Assembly (NCBI RefSeq): GCF_001411555.2
Contig: NC_049903.1
Location: 18,209,234 to 18,273,233, forward strand
DNA length: 64,000 nucleotides
Direction: 5' to 3'
Source: Juglans regia
Lineage: Eukaryota > Streptophyta > Magnoliopsida > Fagales > Juglandaceae
Positions 49,860-61,746 of this stretch are shown in pieces; within the stretch, counting starts at the first letter, position 1, and each line of letters opens with the position of its first letter. The notes under the pieces were generated by a model. The model was not told the origin of the DNA and made no database searches. It worked only from the letters and a program-made list of their open reading frames with translations. The position numbers and the translations under genes were made by a program.

Positions 49860-50310
49860 GCAAGTGATAAAAGACCTGATTCTAGTGATTAGAGAAAGAA
49901 TGAGAACTGTGCAAAGTTAGCAAAAGAGTTACGCCGAAAATAGGAGAAGAAATATGAACTTTGAAGTTAGAGACTGTGTCTATGTGAAAGTCTCTCCCAT
50001 GAGAGGAATGACTCGAATTGTCATAAAAGGTAAATTGAGTCCAAGATACATTGGACTGTCCGCGATATTGAAGCAAGTGGGAGTAGTTGCGTACCATTTG
50101 GATGTACCAACAAAGTTCTATTGAATTCACAATGTGTTCCACATTTCCACTTTGAAGAAAAGCTTTGGGGATCAGACTCTAGCAGTCATCGACCCCAAGA
50201 GTATACCATTACAACCGAACCTAACATATGAGGAAAAACCAATACAAATTTTTGATTGGCAAGATTTCATTAGTCAAAGTACTATGGCAAAATTATAATG
50301 TTCAGGAAGT
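49860..50310 (+). pseudogene. Del/Tekay integrase C-terminus and chromodomain-side remnant
   Basis: Reads 'NFEVRDCVYVKVSPMRGMTR', 'GKLSPRYIGLSAILKQVGV', 'AYHLDVPTKFY' stop 'IHNVFHISTLKKSFGDQT', 'LQPNLTYEEKPIQI'. This is the GPY/F module (here GLSA) and following linker of a chromovirus integrase, just ahead of where a chromodomain would start. RT, RNase H and the integrase core are absent between this and 47,537. Confidence 0.88.
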
Positions 50311-51146
50311 AACTTGTGAAAAAAAAGTTGATATGAAAGCCAAGTACCATCATCTGTTTGGATTTTAGTGTAGCTTTTGTTTTGTCTGTGAACTCGGCTT
50401 AGTCGACTTTGTATTCACTATTTTTGTGCAAGATTGCATTTCATTAGATAGTTTTTTCCTTCATTTGTTTGGATATCAAACAATGTATGTTCACCGCATA
50501 ATGTTATGGCCCCGTGTATGGACTTTTTTGTTGGATTTGGTTTTTTGTTGTTGACCTTAAGTTTTGTAGCTTTCATGGCACGGGAGAGGAAGACCATGAG
50601 AAAGTCTATATTTTCTGCCAAGCGGTGAGGCAAATGAGAGAGAAATGCTATATGAGGCGTCTTATTGAGCTAGATAGGTAGACTGCTACCTACTGGAAGG
50701 TGATGGAGAAATGGGACCACCACTGCACCCACGCCATGGATATAGATAGTGACAGGAAGTGCTATGAGTGGAGGACCCTCCCTCATGAGGAATGGTTTCC
50801 ACCTTGCCACCCTCTACATGGATAGCTAGAGACACTTTCCGTGCAAGGAGGCCACTTGATGAGGCAGAGTCGTGTCGTGCTGCTGAGGTTGAGCAGGAGG
50901 TTGACACTACACATTTCGCTAAAAGGTACTATGATTCTGACGACGACACACTATAGTATCTATCTAAAGATACGACTTCCGTGAAACCTGACTTACCACC
51001 ACCTGCATCACCCAGCGTTCTACGCCCAACGATGTGCAGTAGCTTCGTGATTATTTTCCTAACTCTTATTGTGATAGTTAGTTATATTCAGTATGCACAC
51101 TTAGATTTCGAGGATGAAGTCTTCTTTCTAGGAGGGGAGGTTCTAA
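50311..51146 (+). other. 3' untranslated part of the Del/Tekay element with polypurine tract
   Basis: No domain is seen. It ends with a frame 'HLDFEDEVFFLGGEVLM' and the purine tract AGGAGGGGAGG at about 51,130-51,140, directly before the LTR start at 51,147, as in chromoviruses where pol coding runs to the tract. Confidence 0.6.
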
Positions 51147-52810
51147 TGTCCCGAAATAAATGTGATAGAAAAATTTCTTTAGACCTTAGCAACATCATGA
51201 AATTTGAATCGAGCAAATGGTTAGGGTAACCAAACCCTCAAACCTCTAAACCCTAAATGCTTGCACTCGATTTTTTACTGTGTATTCCCACTTGGTTTAG
51301 TCGCTCCCACAAGCAACCAACCACTCAAGTACACACTTTTATATCCTCATCCACTCTTTTAAACCTTGGTAATTGTATTTGACCAAGAAAGATTAGATTT
51401 GAACCAAACCCTAACCGAAACTCCAATGAAACCCCAAATGAAGCCATTCAATTAGCTTCCCATGGTCTAGCTGAAACTCGCTTGTTTCACCAAGCTTCCT
51501 CAAGTTCTCCTCCACTTACAAGGCCATACCATGACTGACAACACGCCTCATTTGCTGCCCATTTAGTGCCATCTATGGAAACTCAAACAAGCAAAGGTCA
51601 AGTTCTCCATTCACCCACTTGGCAACATCAGAAAACAACAGCCCATTTCAGCTTTTACTTGTTCCTTTTCACAAGTTAACTTCAACTTAAGTGTCATTTA
51701 CTCAACCACCCAGTTAGCCTCCTCCTATATACCCCACGTCACTTCCATCTGGTTCAGTTTCTCATTCCATTTCCAAGAGAGCAACTAAGAGAGCTAGAAA
51801 GAAAAACAAATCTGGGTATCTTTATTTGCTTGGTTCCAGCTTTCGGAAGTATTTCCATGGGCTCAAATCTCTTTTATTTTATTCTATTTTGTTTAGTATT
51901 GAGTCTTGATTACTTGAGAGAGTACTAGTTTAATTTCTTGGAGATTTGTTAGATGAAAGTTGGCGTTGATGGTGGAAGGATTCAGTTTTGATGTTTGTTG
52001 ACAAACCTTGGAAGTTTTGTATATATATATATTTTTTTATGATGGTGGAAGGGTTCGGTTTGCATGCAAGTTATTGTTTGATTCAAAACATACTAGGTTT
52101 TTATAAAATGGTTTTGCATGATCTATGAGTGATAGAAACCGATTGATCAAAAAGAGTTTTGTTTGGTTTAGTTTGTGATTTGAGCTCTAGGATCTTGATT
52201 CAAGTCATGTCACAAAGCATACATGTTATATTACTGTCATGCATGAGTATTCATACTGTTGGTAGCTTAGGAGCTTTAATTGCTGAAATTTTATAAATCT
52301 GACTTGGTACTCCCAACTACCATCCCCCTCCGAGGAATGTTATAAGATGTGTCAAGGGACCAGGGATCAGGACACGACCACTAAACGAGGTTGGGCATGC
52401 CACTAAGGACACTCGAGGAGCTTATGGTTCGATCCTCCAGTTCCTATATTATATTTTGGAGATCATTGTGAAGCTGCATGAGCGGTTTGGTGTTTAGTTT
52501 AACTGTTTTTATTTTATGTTTTATAGTTATGGAGTGCTATCTCTAGTACATGTTTTGATTACAGTCTTATTGGATAAATTTTAGACATGTGAGTATTTAT
52601 GGAAGTATGTTTATGTTTTGGGATTTAGCATTCTGGTACATTGTGTATTGCTAAAAACATTATTTGCATTGCATTTATTACATAATGTTAAATGCATGAT
52701 AGGTGCATTGCATCCTTCATTGTCATGAACCAGGGGGCTATATAACCTTTTGTTGCATGTCCTGGCTCTTCAAGCTCCATCAAATCACTCCACCTATTTG
52801 ACTTGGGGAA
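51147..52810 (+). repeat. Del/Tekay 3' LTR (about 1.66 kb)
   Basis: Starts TGTCCCGAAATAAATGTG after the polypurine tract. It shares 'aaatttctttaga' and 'atgaaatt' with the LTR at 47,538 and ends near 'ttcattgtcatgaaccagggggctat..ttgttgcatgtcc', matching 45,440-45,500 and the reverse of 13,600-13,680. The end coordinate is uncertain by about 40 bp. A TATA-like 'tatatatatatttt' lies near 52,020. Confidence 0.65.
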
Positions 52811-53755
52811 TCTCTCTACCTAGCCAACGCGTGAGTGCATTCACCAACATCTATGGGGAACACTCAACTTATAACGATACGGGAAATCACTCTACTTTGT
52901 CAACACAAACCAAAGAGGCCACGCATGATCAATCCAGGGACTCTCTACTCGTGTTATAAAGTGAGGCAAATACATCACAATCATCACAGAGAATCCCTCT
53001 ACCCTTATGAAACTCATGGAAACGTGCCATAGGAATGGCGTGGGGACTCCTCAACCCGTCCATGATTATCAAACACACGGTATGACCCAACACTTGGCAT
53101 CACATCTTCTCAAATCAAATCTCAAAATCACAATACAAAGATAGCCAATAAATATAGTCGAGAAAGAATGCATTTTTATGTAAGAAGGAGATAAGATACA
53201 AAATATGAAAAAATCTGAAAACACTCAAAAACATTTACCCTACCTTACCAATATAGTCATAGGAGCTAACTTACCTAAATAGAACAGCGTTGCAAATAAT
53301 AAACTTGTGCAAGTGCTGATCCATCCGTCCTGAAGCTTTGAAGTCACATGCTTTCTTGAAGATTTCAGAGAAAAGAAAAAGTAAATACTTTTACGATCTA
53401 AAAAAAAAAAGAAGAGATTTTAGCTTTTGTCCAATGCCTTTTTATATAGTGGGATTGCCAGTCACAACCCTGACATTATTTTTACTCTCGATATGCTTGA
53501 ATGATCTTCGATCTCAACCATCCATTTGCCCTATGGACTTGAAGAAACTGGGTGACTTATGGGATAAGGCATGCATGTTCCTGCAACTTGCCTTGGGTCC
53601 AATCCCGCAGTCATTTCGCAATAAGGGTCTCCCACATCGTGTTAAGCCATACCTCTGATGATAAATCTTTAAACTTTGTGAAGGTGGATTATGGAGATAT
53701 AATGCCTGAAAATATGTTGGTTCTAGACTCGCAACAAAGTGCAGATTGAATTATG
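52811..53755. other. No recognised gene; diverged short repeats
   Basis: 52,800-53,010 holds loose repeats of 'gg.aatc.ctctac' (52,808, 52,881, 52,937, 52,990). A 106-codon frame at 53,338-53,658 has no known domain. 'tttttatatagtggga' at 53,440 may be a promoter of an unseen LTR. Confidence 0.4.
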
Positions 53756-54907
53756 AGCTTAAAAAAGAAGGCTCTTGCTTAAAGGAAGGAAGGAAGATTG
53801 GGTGTGGCAAAGGAAGAATTGAAGAAGGGAAAGGTTCTTGTGCATCAGTTTGAACAGATGGGTAATGCTTTGAATGCGATAGCTACTATGGCTACTGATG
53901 AGGTAAAGGAATTCCAGTGGAATGCTAACACATTAGAGGCCTAGATTGTTGAGATTAAAGCTCCAAAGAAAGAAATACAGATTGAATCTAATAGGCCTAA
54001 AGGAGCATGGGACATCAAATTTGGCTCTAAAACTGTTGCAGGCGTGTTTTGTAGCCCTGCCAATGGCTTCCACTAACCTGGAATCAGAAGAGAGGTGGGT
54101 TGTGACTATTTAGGGACACCTATGATTCTTAAGCCTGTAAATAATTTGGAGAGTATTTAGAATTTTGTAGAGTTTATAAGTTACCTAAAGTGTGTCCTTC
54201 GACTTCTATTTATATGAGATGGTGGTGGAGCGAGAAGGTTGCCTCCTGGCTCAACCTTCTTTGACCCTTGTTGGAATGTTGCTTGTTAGGGCTCTGAATT
54301 GGCCATTTCATTAGGGGGAATTAATACTCTAGGTGGGTATCGTGGGCGTAAATGACGCCAAACATAATCTTGCGTATTAATTTTTCAATTAATAATTAAT
54401 GACACTTGAAATTGAGTTTTGTACTAGCTCGTTATGGTCGTTGGACCTTCGACCGTAGATCATGGGCCTTAGGCTCTTTACTCCTCAAACCCTCTCAATC
54501 ATGGGTTCAACCCATTCTTTATGAGGGTCCATTTGGTCCTTCATTTAGCAGCAAATTTTTGTCATACGAGTGTGGCATGAATTTCTAATGTTTCTTTTAA
54601 TTACCTTTTCGGTGCGGCTACTTTGATGATAAGCCTTCTCATGTATAGGATGCCGTGTGGCGATTTATTTTTCACGTCCTTTCATGCAACACATATCATA
54701 GGATTTGCCCGTTCCGTATCTGTGTTAGTGACACTTGTCGTGATTTCATTGGGGGTAATTTAACAGTCGTCGCTCCCATTTAAATTTCCCTTTTCATATT
54801 TTTTATTTATTTATGTGGTTGCATCTTCTTCCTAGAGCCCTAACTGTTCCTTCCTATCATACTCTTCCCAAAAACCTACGTTTTCTTACTCTTTTCAATC
54901 TTTGTCG
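53756..54907 (+). other. Unrecognised coding-like remnant and leader of a Tat antisense ORF
   Basis: 53,756-54,070 reads in one frame with two stops a Lys/Glu-rich peptide ('VAKEELKKGKVLVHQFEQMG', 'IKAPKKEIQIESNRPKG') of no family I recognise. 54,780-54,907 ('tttaaatttccctttt', 'ttcttcctagagccctaactg') resembles the leader upstream of the antisense ORF at 12,600-12,767 and precedes an ATGGCT start. Confidence 0.4.
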
Positions 54908-57177
54908 ATGGCTCCATGTAATGTTTGTTGGTTTGCTTCTTGTGGTTCTCGCTCTTCTCACCCTCAAGCTTCCCCTCAAAAGGTTGGGATTACTAGTTGT
55001 TACCGCCCAAACGACTTTAAGTGTAGTCGTTGGTCCATCATGACTTCTCTGGCCAATCTGGACTTTGTGAGGGATGGAGTCAAATTCGATTGTGTTGGAG
55101 GTGCCTGGGCCCGATTTTGGGTTCGTCGATTTGGAGGGGTTTTCCGGAAAGGTGGCCCTTTTCATGGACTTGTTCTTGATAAGGCTACATCTCCCCTTTT
55201 GCTGTCGCATTTGGGATGTTCTAGATTATTTGGGTTTGGGGTCGAGCCCGCTTCAACCCAAAGCTTGAAGGATGTTGTTGTCTTGCTGTGTCGTGTGGCA
55301 TCAAGTATTGGAGCCCGTTGGTGAGGATTATCCCGACCTTACTGCTCAGGCGTTCCTCTACACTCATGGTATAAGACATATTGGTAGAAATCTGTGCAGT
55401 CTCCATTCGAGGGCCAAGTCTAGGGAGCGCGTCTAGAAACCTGTTACTCTCACATCATGGATTGTCATAAGAAGTTCTTCTTTGTGTCAAGAACTGGTTG
55501 GGAGTACCCCACAGTAGAAGCTCAATGCCAGGAGTTTCCCATCCGAGCTATGTGGGCGTCTATTGAAGACCTTGAGTTTGATGTGGCACTCTCCATCTGA
55601 GAGGAGGCTTGCATTCAATAAATTTACTCCTGGATTGAATAGAATACCAAATCGGTTTACTCTGACGTTTTCCTTACACGGTAGAACATTGACTAATTTT
55701 TTGTTCCTACCTTGTCGTTTTCATGCAGCTGGGTGAATCGTTTTGTGGGGTCTGCCCATCCCTCATGGGCAGTAAAAGAGCATTCAATTCTGTAGTAGCA
55801 AAAGGGGAAAAAGCCCCGCCTGGATAGTGACTCAATCCATGGCGAGGATGAGTCTTGAATTGAATTGAGTTCCAGGGATGCCTCCATCCCTTTAGGAGTT
55901 GTTGTCTAGGGGTTGTCTATGCTGCTCCCTGACCGTAGTGGCTTGTTGCGGCCGACCTATCATCAATAACACATTCCATTGCCTCCAAAAGATGGTGAAC
56001 CAACTAGGCTAGTTTTGCCTCTTGGCGATCGCTTGGAGGTAATTATGAAGTAGGTTGAGGCCGACTTGGTATTAGTTTTGGAGGTCGAGTCCTTTGAATC
56101 TAGCGACCAAGATTAGATTGGTCATGCCCTATCTACCCCTGACTGTTTGGTTGAAGCCCTTGACCAAGTAGATGATGAGGAGGGGGAGGACATCAATGTG
56201 GCAATGCACTCCTTGTTTCTGGAGCTTGTGCCAGACGGTAGTACGAAAAACCTTTTCAATGTGCTCTTTAATATCATGGAGGACACGTCCTTGGCCCTAG
56301 AAAGCTTGGCCAAGATATGTAAGGTTGGTGAGGAGGTGCTTCTACAGCAAAGTGGTTGAGGTGTTTCCACACCATCTGTCACCTCCGCATGAGCCGCTAG
56401 ACCATAGGTGGGTAAATGAGTTGGTTTGAGATACTGCACGTTGACTTAGAGGGTATCTATCTTTGGTAAGTCTCCTTTCTTTAGTGATTGCATTGCTTAT
56501 CCTTTATTTTTGTAACATCGATCGGTTTCGTGTCTCAAGTGGTTGATGATCTCGCCAGCTAGATCTTTGATCGTCAACTCTATTTGAAAGACGAGGTTTC
56601 CCTCCTTTTGTGCTTATGCTAAAAAGGCCAACCAAGTTATTTCTAAAATGAAGGCGGAAAGGGACAAGCTGGCAGATGCCAGTTCTTATTGGGAGTCATA
56701 TTCCCACATGTTGGAGGAGGACGCCCCAGTCTCTGAGATGAGGTGGTTGGTCTATGCCAGGCAGGATCTTTGAAAGTCCAAGGAAGTGGTGTCTAGGCAC
56801 CGCTTCGAAGCCAAACTTTTGGAAGAAGGACGTTGGCGATATAAGCTTCAACACCTAGAACAAGAGTTGAGGGAGCCAATAAATGAGACCTGGAGTATGC
56901 CGATATAGTGGCCGATGCAATGAATGCTCTTCGAGAGCTATCTTTGGACCTTGAGTTTGTTCATGGCGAGATCATTCAGTTGAAAGCACAGTTCGCAGCA
57001 GCCAACAAGGACCTCAAAGAGCATTATGAAAAGTTTCTTAAGCTCAACAGCATCATGGACATGTCTTACACAGAGACAATGCTAGATGACTTCATTGTCT
57101 ATCACGGACATGTCTTCATGACTCCAGGTGAACACGTCTTTTGTAATCTATCAGGAGTTGTTTTAGCTGCTACTTGA
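54908..57177 (+). pseudogene. Second, degenerate Tat antisense ORF
   Basis: Opens MAPCNVCWFASCGSRSS. In shifting frames it reads 'ANLDFVRDGVKFDCVGGAWA' (55,060), 'DYPDLTAQAFLYTHGIRHIG' (55,327), 'DCHKKFFFVSRTGWEYPTVE' (55,457), then coiled-coil parts 'VISKMKAERDKLADASSYWE' (56,637), 'LEFVHGEIIQLKAQFAAANK' (56,950), and ends LSGVVLAAT. The 'KKFFFV...GWE' phrase and the C-terminal coiled coil are typical of the Tat antisense family and parallel the copy at 12,768-19,599. At least eight stops or frameshifts. Confidence 0.65.
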
Positions 57178-57184
57178 TTGCGGG

Positions 57185-57545
57185 CTCCATTTTGGTTTGA
57201 TCCTTGTGGTAGCTTAAAGGTAATTCGGGTCCAGGGCTACAAGCTCTTAGGGCCCATTTGCCTCTACTTGCTTTAGGTTCTACTAGACTCTTGTTACAAT
57301 CTCACGGTCAATGAGCTCTGGTAGCGGTAGTGGTACTTCGCCAGGACCCGTGCTCTTTTTCATTCGTATGTCCGTTCCTATGTTTTTGAGCTCCTGTACA
57401 TAGCACTTTCTTGCTAGCACCTACTCGCCACGTACTTTTCCTACTCCTGCCTCTATTGTGAATTTCATCTTTAGGTGGTAGCTGGAGGTCACGGCTTTTA
57501 GGCTATTCAGGGTCTGCACGTTTAAATTTGTTTGTGCAAAACTTG
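57185..57545 (-). pseudogene. Tat protease fragment abutting the antisense ORF
   Basis: The minus strand reads 'VQTLNSLKAVTSSYHLKMKF', then 'GVGKVRGE' stop 'VLARKCYVQELKNIG', nearly parallel to 'TTLNSLRAITSTHHLKMKFP..' and 'LARECYVHELK' of the protease at 23,170-23,350. It lies head-on with the antisense ORF ending at 57,177, with integrase, RNase H and RT missing in between, so a multi-kilobase deletion joined the two. Confidence 0.82.
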
Positions 57546-58066
57546 AATTTTAATTTGGACTAGTCAAATAGTTGAATTATCTATATGTACCATTTAGCTC
57601 CTTCTCTTGATTTTAGCTAAGTTTGAAGGAAAACTACTCCCGCTGTTAGGCTAGGAAAGAAATAAGAAAACTGCTTGGGAAAAAAAAAAACACATGGTGC
57701 ATATGAAATCCTTAAGCCATCGTTTCACCTATGAAATCCTTTCCGAATAGAATAAGCAAGAATTGGATTTGTTAGCTCGCAGTGAGTGAGTCCCGGGCAG
57801 GGCTCACGAAAGGTTGAGCTAGCCTCTCTTTCCCCATAGGGCTTACTTGCGCCTAAGCTGATGTCTGGAATGGCTATAGCGGGAAAGACTCTTTATATAA
57901 CATGGTTCCGACATCGAATGATTCCCCACAAGGTGCCTAAAACTCTCATTTTACACGCTAGTTGTTTGTTGGAATATTATTTGCACTCGCCATTAGATTT
58001 AAGTTGTACGTTTAGGTATTTAAGTGTTCATAAAAATATTAAACTCAATAAATAATTATATAGGCC
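57546..58066. other. No gene seen
   Basis: An A10 run is at 57,680. 'ggctcacgaaaggttgagctagcctctctttcc' has no identifiable role. There is no coding signal. Confidence 0.45.
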
Positions 58067-58210
58067 TCGTTTGTTTAGTGAGTTGAGACACAGTTGAGAT
58101 GAAACAAACTCAACTTGGCTCATACATATAGAGTAATTGTAAATACAAACACTCATTAATTTTCATCTCTACCCATCTGAACTCAGTCTCAAGTGGATTT
58201 CAAATTCCCA
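58067..58210. mobile_element. Decayed MITE related to 44,979-45,199
   Basis: Starts GGCCTCGTTTGTTTAGTGAG then 'ttgagacacagttgagatga'. The right side carries 'catctctacccatctgaactcagtctcaagtggatttcaaa', the complementary type of text. About 140 bp, shorter than the other copy. Confidence 0.5.
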
Positions 58211-59429
58211 ATACTATCTGAAATTACCCAACACTAATAAAGCAACTGATACCACGTGCCCTTTATCCCTTTTCTTTTCCTTATGTAAAGCCGTAGACAT
58301 CAACGATGGATGAACCTTTACCCGTTCAATAGAGCAGCCTGCCCACTGCTTCTCCTTCCTTCCCCAAGCTCGAGACCTACAAGCCCTACGTATTGTAAGC
58401 TGCAAAGTGCAAATCTTTGCATCTACCTATCCATGCGATTCTCCTCTGTATCATGGGGATGCCATGCGATTCTTCTCTCCACCTAAACCATTTCGCGACA
58501 TCTGGTTCCATCAAACCATCAAATGGTCTTCTCCCCTCCTGAAGAACAGAGTATTCTCACATGGGCATTGAATGGGAAGGGCTCTCGTGCCCTCTACAAC
58601 GGCAGTGGGTTCGGTTTTTTTGAAAACCCACTCAACACCCATTCCGTTTCCATTTCCTCTTTTAATTGGGTAGTGGGTTTGTCAGTGAGTGGATCGATTG
58701 CTTACAGCAAGGTTCGTAGCTATTTCAATCCCTGAGAACGGTCTATAAATTGAAGATGCCGAAAATGAACGGATCCACCATAATGGATCTCACCTCATGG
58801 CACACCACTATCTCTGGCCAGAGGCCAGCCACGACGGCTCCGAAGACTCCTTCCTAGCAATTAAGCATGCCTCGTATCCCTAATTCAACTTTTCCATTTT
58901 GCTTCCTAGGTATTTACATTATTCTTTTAATTTATTACCATGTTCTATGTTGGTTATTGGGGCTATTTGTGCACACAGAATGAACGTGTGCATTATCTTT
59001 AATAATTCTATGGTTGTTTGTGCACATAATTTGGGTATCCATTTTACTATTGAGGAAATCTATTTTACTATATATTTTTATTGAGGAAGTCTATGCAAAC
59101 AAACATAATTTGGTTTCGCTCCTTTTTGTTTTGTCTAATCTAACTCGGATTGGGCTTTGATTGAACTAGATTGGGCTGCTGGAATTTGAATTGGATGTTG
59201 TGTATGTGTGATTGACATTTGGGCAAACTACGGAGTTTTTTTCTTTTTTTTTTTTGTTGAGGTTATGTTAGGGTTCTGATTAGATGAGAAAACATTTTGT
59301 TTGTTCGCATAGACTTCCTATGAAATTATTAACCCACAAATATAAAGTTTGCAACCATTTTTGTATATCATCTTGTGTACTTGGACTATGCCTATTCTAT
59401 TAATATAATTGTGTACTTAAACAAAAAAT
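58211..59429. other. No recognised gene; contains one copy of a 60-bp direct repeat
   Basis: A 70-codon frame (58,523-58,735) has no known domain. 58,941-59,000 recurs at 60,145-60,204. A T-rich run lies at 59,239-59,255. Confidence 0.45.
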
Positions 59430-60000
59430 AAATAAATAAATTTTGGAGCCATTTGCACTTGAACAAAGAAGATGGGATAGTACCTGTGAAATAATTAGTA
59501 TTTAGAAACAAAAAATGGGTTTGTTGACTGAAGAAAAAATATAATTCACTAAAATATAATTCACTAAGCATGCATACCATCAAAGTTGTTGTTGGAAAGG
59601 ACTAAATTTAAAAGCATGGTGAATTTTCCAACTTCCAGGGGTACTATTTGAAATGTTTAGTTCCTAAATCCAAACTTTGCAAATGTTTGCACTTGAACAG
59701 GGTGGATGGGATAGAACTTGTGAAAAAGTTACCATTTAGAAGTAAATATTGGGGTTTGCTTGCTAAAGAGAGAGAGAGAGAGATTGTCCATCGAAATTAT
59801 TTTTCTACAAATCTAGAATTTGTAGCTGTTTGCACTTAAACAAAGATGATGAGATTGTCCCTGTGAAAAAATTACCATTTAGAAAAAAAATATTGGAGTT
59901 TGCAAACCAAATAAAGATTATAATTGAGCTATCAAGACTAAATATACCTACAACGTTGTTTTGACTAAGGTTTAAATATTTACAATAAAGGTTGAGCATG
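59430..60000 (-). pseudogene. Leucine-rich-repeat gene fragment with one LRR per exon-like unit
   Basis: The minus strand carries three copies of one LRR module: 'FFLNGNFFTGTISSSLFKCK' (59,895-59,820), 'QYLLLNGNFFTSSIPSTLFK' (59,750-59,664) and 'FLFLNTNYFTGTIPSSLFKC' (59,520-59,440). Each fits the plant extracellular consensus LxLxxNxFxGxIPxxL and goes on 'LQ.LDL'. LRR ends 'NNVVG' and 'NNFDG' are followed by donor-like GTATAT (59,947) and GTATGC (59,578). The middle one reads NNFDG with GGACAA, so its donor is gone. LRR receptor kinases and receptor-like proteins carry such arrays, and exons of one LRR are known in that family. No kinase or start is seen here; stops occur. Probably a decayed or partial LRR gene. 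Confidence 0.7.
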
Positions 60001-60535
60001 AATTATTTACAGTTTTATTAGTTGGCAGTCCAAATTACATTAAAAAATCAAGGTCTTGTACCAGAACTTGGGGACAACTCATGCTAAGATACAATGTCAA
60101 TTAAGCATTGTTGAGGAGAGATTACACAGCACCAGGTTATGTCTATGTTCTATGTCGGTTATCTCGGTTTGTTTGTGCACACAGAATGAACATGTGCATT
60201 GTTTTTTCGCATTCTGGTTTGTAAGCTCCAAATCACCAAAAGTGTGCACACAGATGAACGTGTACATGTTGGTTTGTGTTAATCCATAATTGTACCAAAG
60301 TGTATAACATGTTCTCTGTATGTGTCGTATGTGATTAAGTTTGAAAAAACATGAGACCATAAAGGAAAAATTTATACTAAGGAAATACAATGATTTATAG
60401 TTTTATATAGAAAACTTAAATACTTAACTACGTTTCAGGGTATATTTTAGGGGGATGGGGTTTTCATATTACCAATTGTATTTAATGCTAGTTCTAAACT
60501 CGTTTGTTGTTTTCCTAGCGTTACAACCTACACTC
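60001..60535. other. No gene; second copy of the 60-bp direct repeat
   Basis: 60,145-60,204 ('tgttctatgtcggttat', 'tttgtgcacacagaatgaac', 'gtgcatt') matches 58,941-59,000. The rest is A/T-rich and noncoding; it forms the left flank of the Myb-like ORF. Confidence 0.55.
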
Positions 60536-61746
60536 ATGTCGCGTAGCTCACCATCGACAGGTATGGCCGACATTCGTTGTTTATAAATTATAGAGCGTTC
60601 ATCTTTTCATATGCATTAATTCATATTAGTTGCTGCAATTAATCACTAGCCTTCTATATTTATCCTTCATATGCGTCCATCATCCTTTCACAGGGCTATG
60701 TTCTATATATCCTTGATCTTCGATTTAGCTGTTTCCCATGGTGATCCAGAGAATACACACACTGATCGTGAGTTATGCGCAGATGAGATTGAGGATATTT
60801 TGATTGAGATGATGTATGGGGATGCCATTAGTGGTGCACTACGGGCAGGGAAGATCACAAGTATGGACCACACTTTGTACGCTCAACGCCTTACTGCCCT
60901 GGGTACAAAGGCATTTGATGTGAACCAACTAAAGGGCAAAATACAAAGGCTGAAGAAGAGGCAGCGGTAGTTCATCGATTTGATGGGCCAAACGGGTATG
61001 GGATGAGACCCTGACACCCAAATAGTGATAGCCAATTACGAGCGCTAGGCAAATGCTATTAGAGTAAGCTAATTAAACTTACACAAAAAAATAACCAAGT
61101 TATTACATCAATACATGTTTCCTTCAATTTTTATTTCTTGGTAACCAATATCTAAGAAGCGACTTGATATATTTGAACTAGGTGAAATCATAATAGAAGT
61201 ATTTTCAGGACGCGGAGTGCCCAAAGTATACAGAGCTTTGCACCATTTTTGGCACGTTAGTCACCACCGGGACACTTCAGCATGCGTCAACCGAACCAGT
61301 GCCAAGTAGTGACGAGGAGCGTCGGCTTGATTCAGATATGCAACGTCGGGACCCCACACTGGGCACGCAAACGAGAGTGAATTTTGATATTGATGACAAA
61401 GATGTTTCCATGGGGACACCTTCTACGAGACCTTCAACACACTTGTCATGTTGCTGTAAAAATAGGGGGTGGGGGTGAAGCAACCAGGTCGATGATGAGT
61501 TATCGAACTTCCTCAATGAGATGAGGCTTTCACAGCAAAACATAGCAAGGGATTGACGCTGACCATGGACAGCGATGACATATGGGTTCCATAAGCTCAT
61601 TGTGTAGCATTGCTACAAGCGATTTTGTCGAAATTGCCGGAAGGTAACTTTTTCCATGCATTCAACAAACTACGTGATCCCAATGTGTAGCGGGGCGTTT
61701 TAGCCATGGATGATGAGCTTAGGCGATCGTGGGCCATGCATTGTTG
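60536..61746 (+). pseudogene. Myb/SANT-like protein of a PIF/Harbinger-type element
   Basis: A short first exon starts ATG at 60,536 (MSRSSPSTG, then GTATGG donor). The DNA-binding region reads 'ADEIEDILIEMMYGDAISGA', 'DHTLYAQRLTALGTKAF', 'LKGKIQRLKKRQ' stop 'FIDLMGQTGMG' stop 'DPDTQIVIANYER' (60,774-61,040). After an intron-like gap come 'DAECPKYTELCTIFGTLVTT', 'STEPVPSSDEERRLDSDMQR' (61,209-61,345) and 'LSKLPEGNFFHAFNKLRDPN' (61,625). The TGG of the GWDP block is TGA. PIF/Harbinger elements encode such a Myb-like partner that works with the transposase, and the transposase starts 1.9 kb downstream. Related host genes (LIMYB-like) are an alternative. Three or more stops. Confidence 0.75.
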
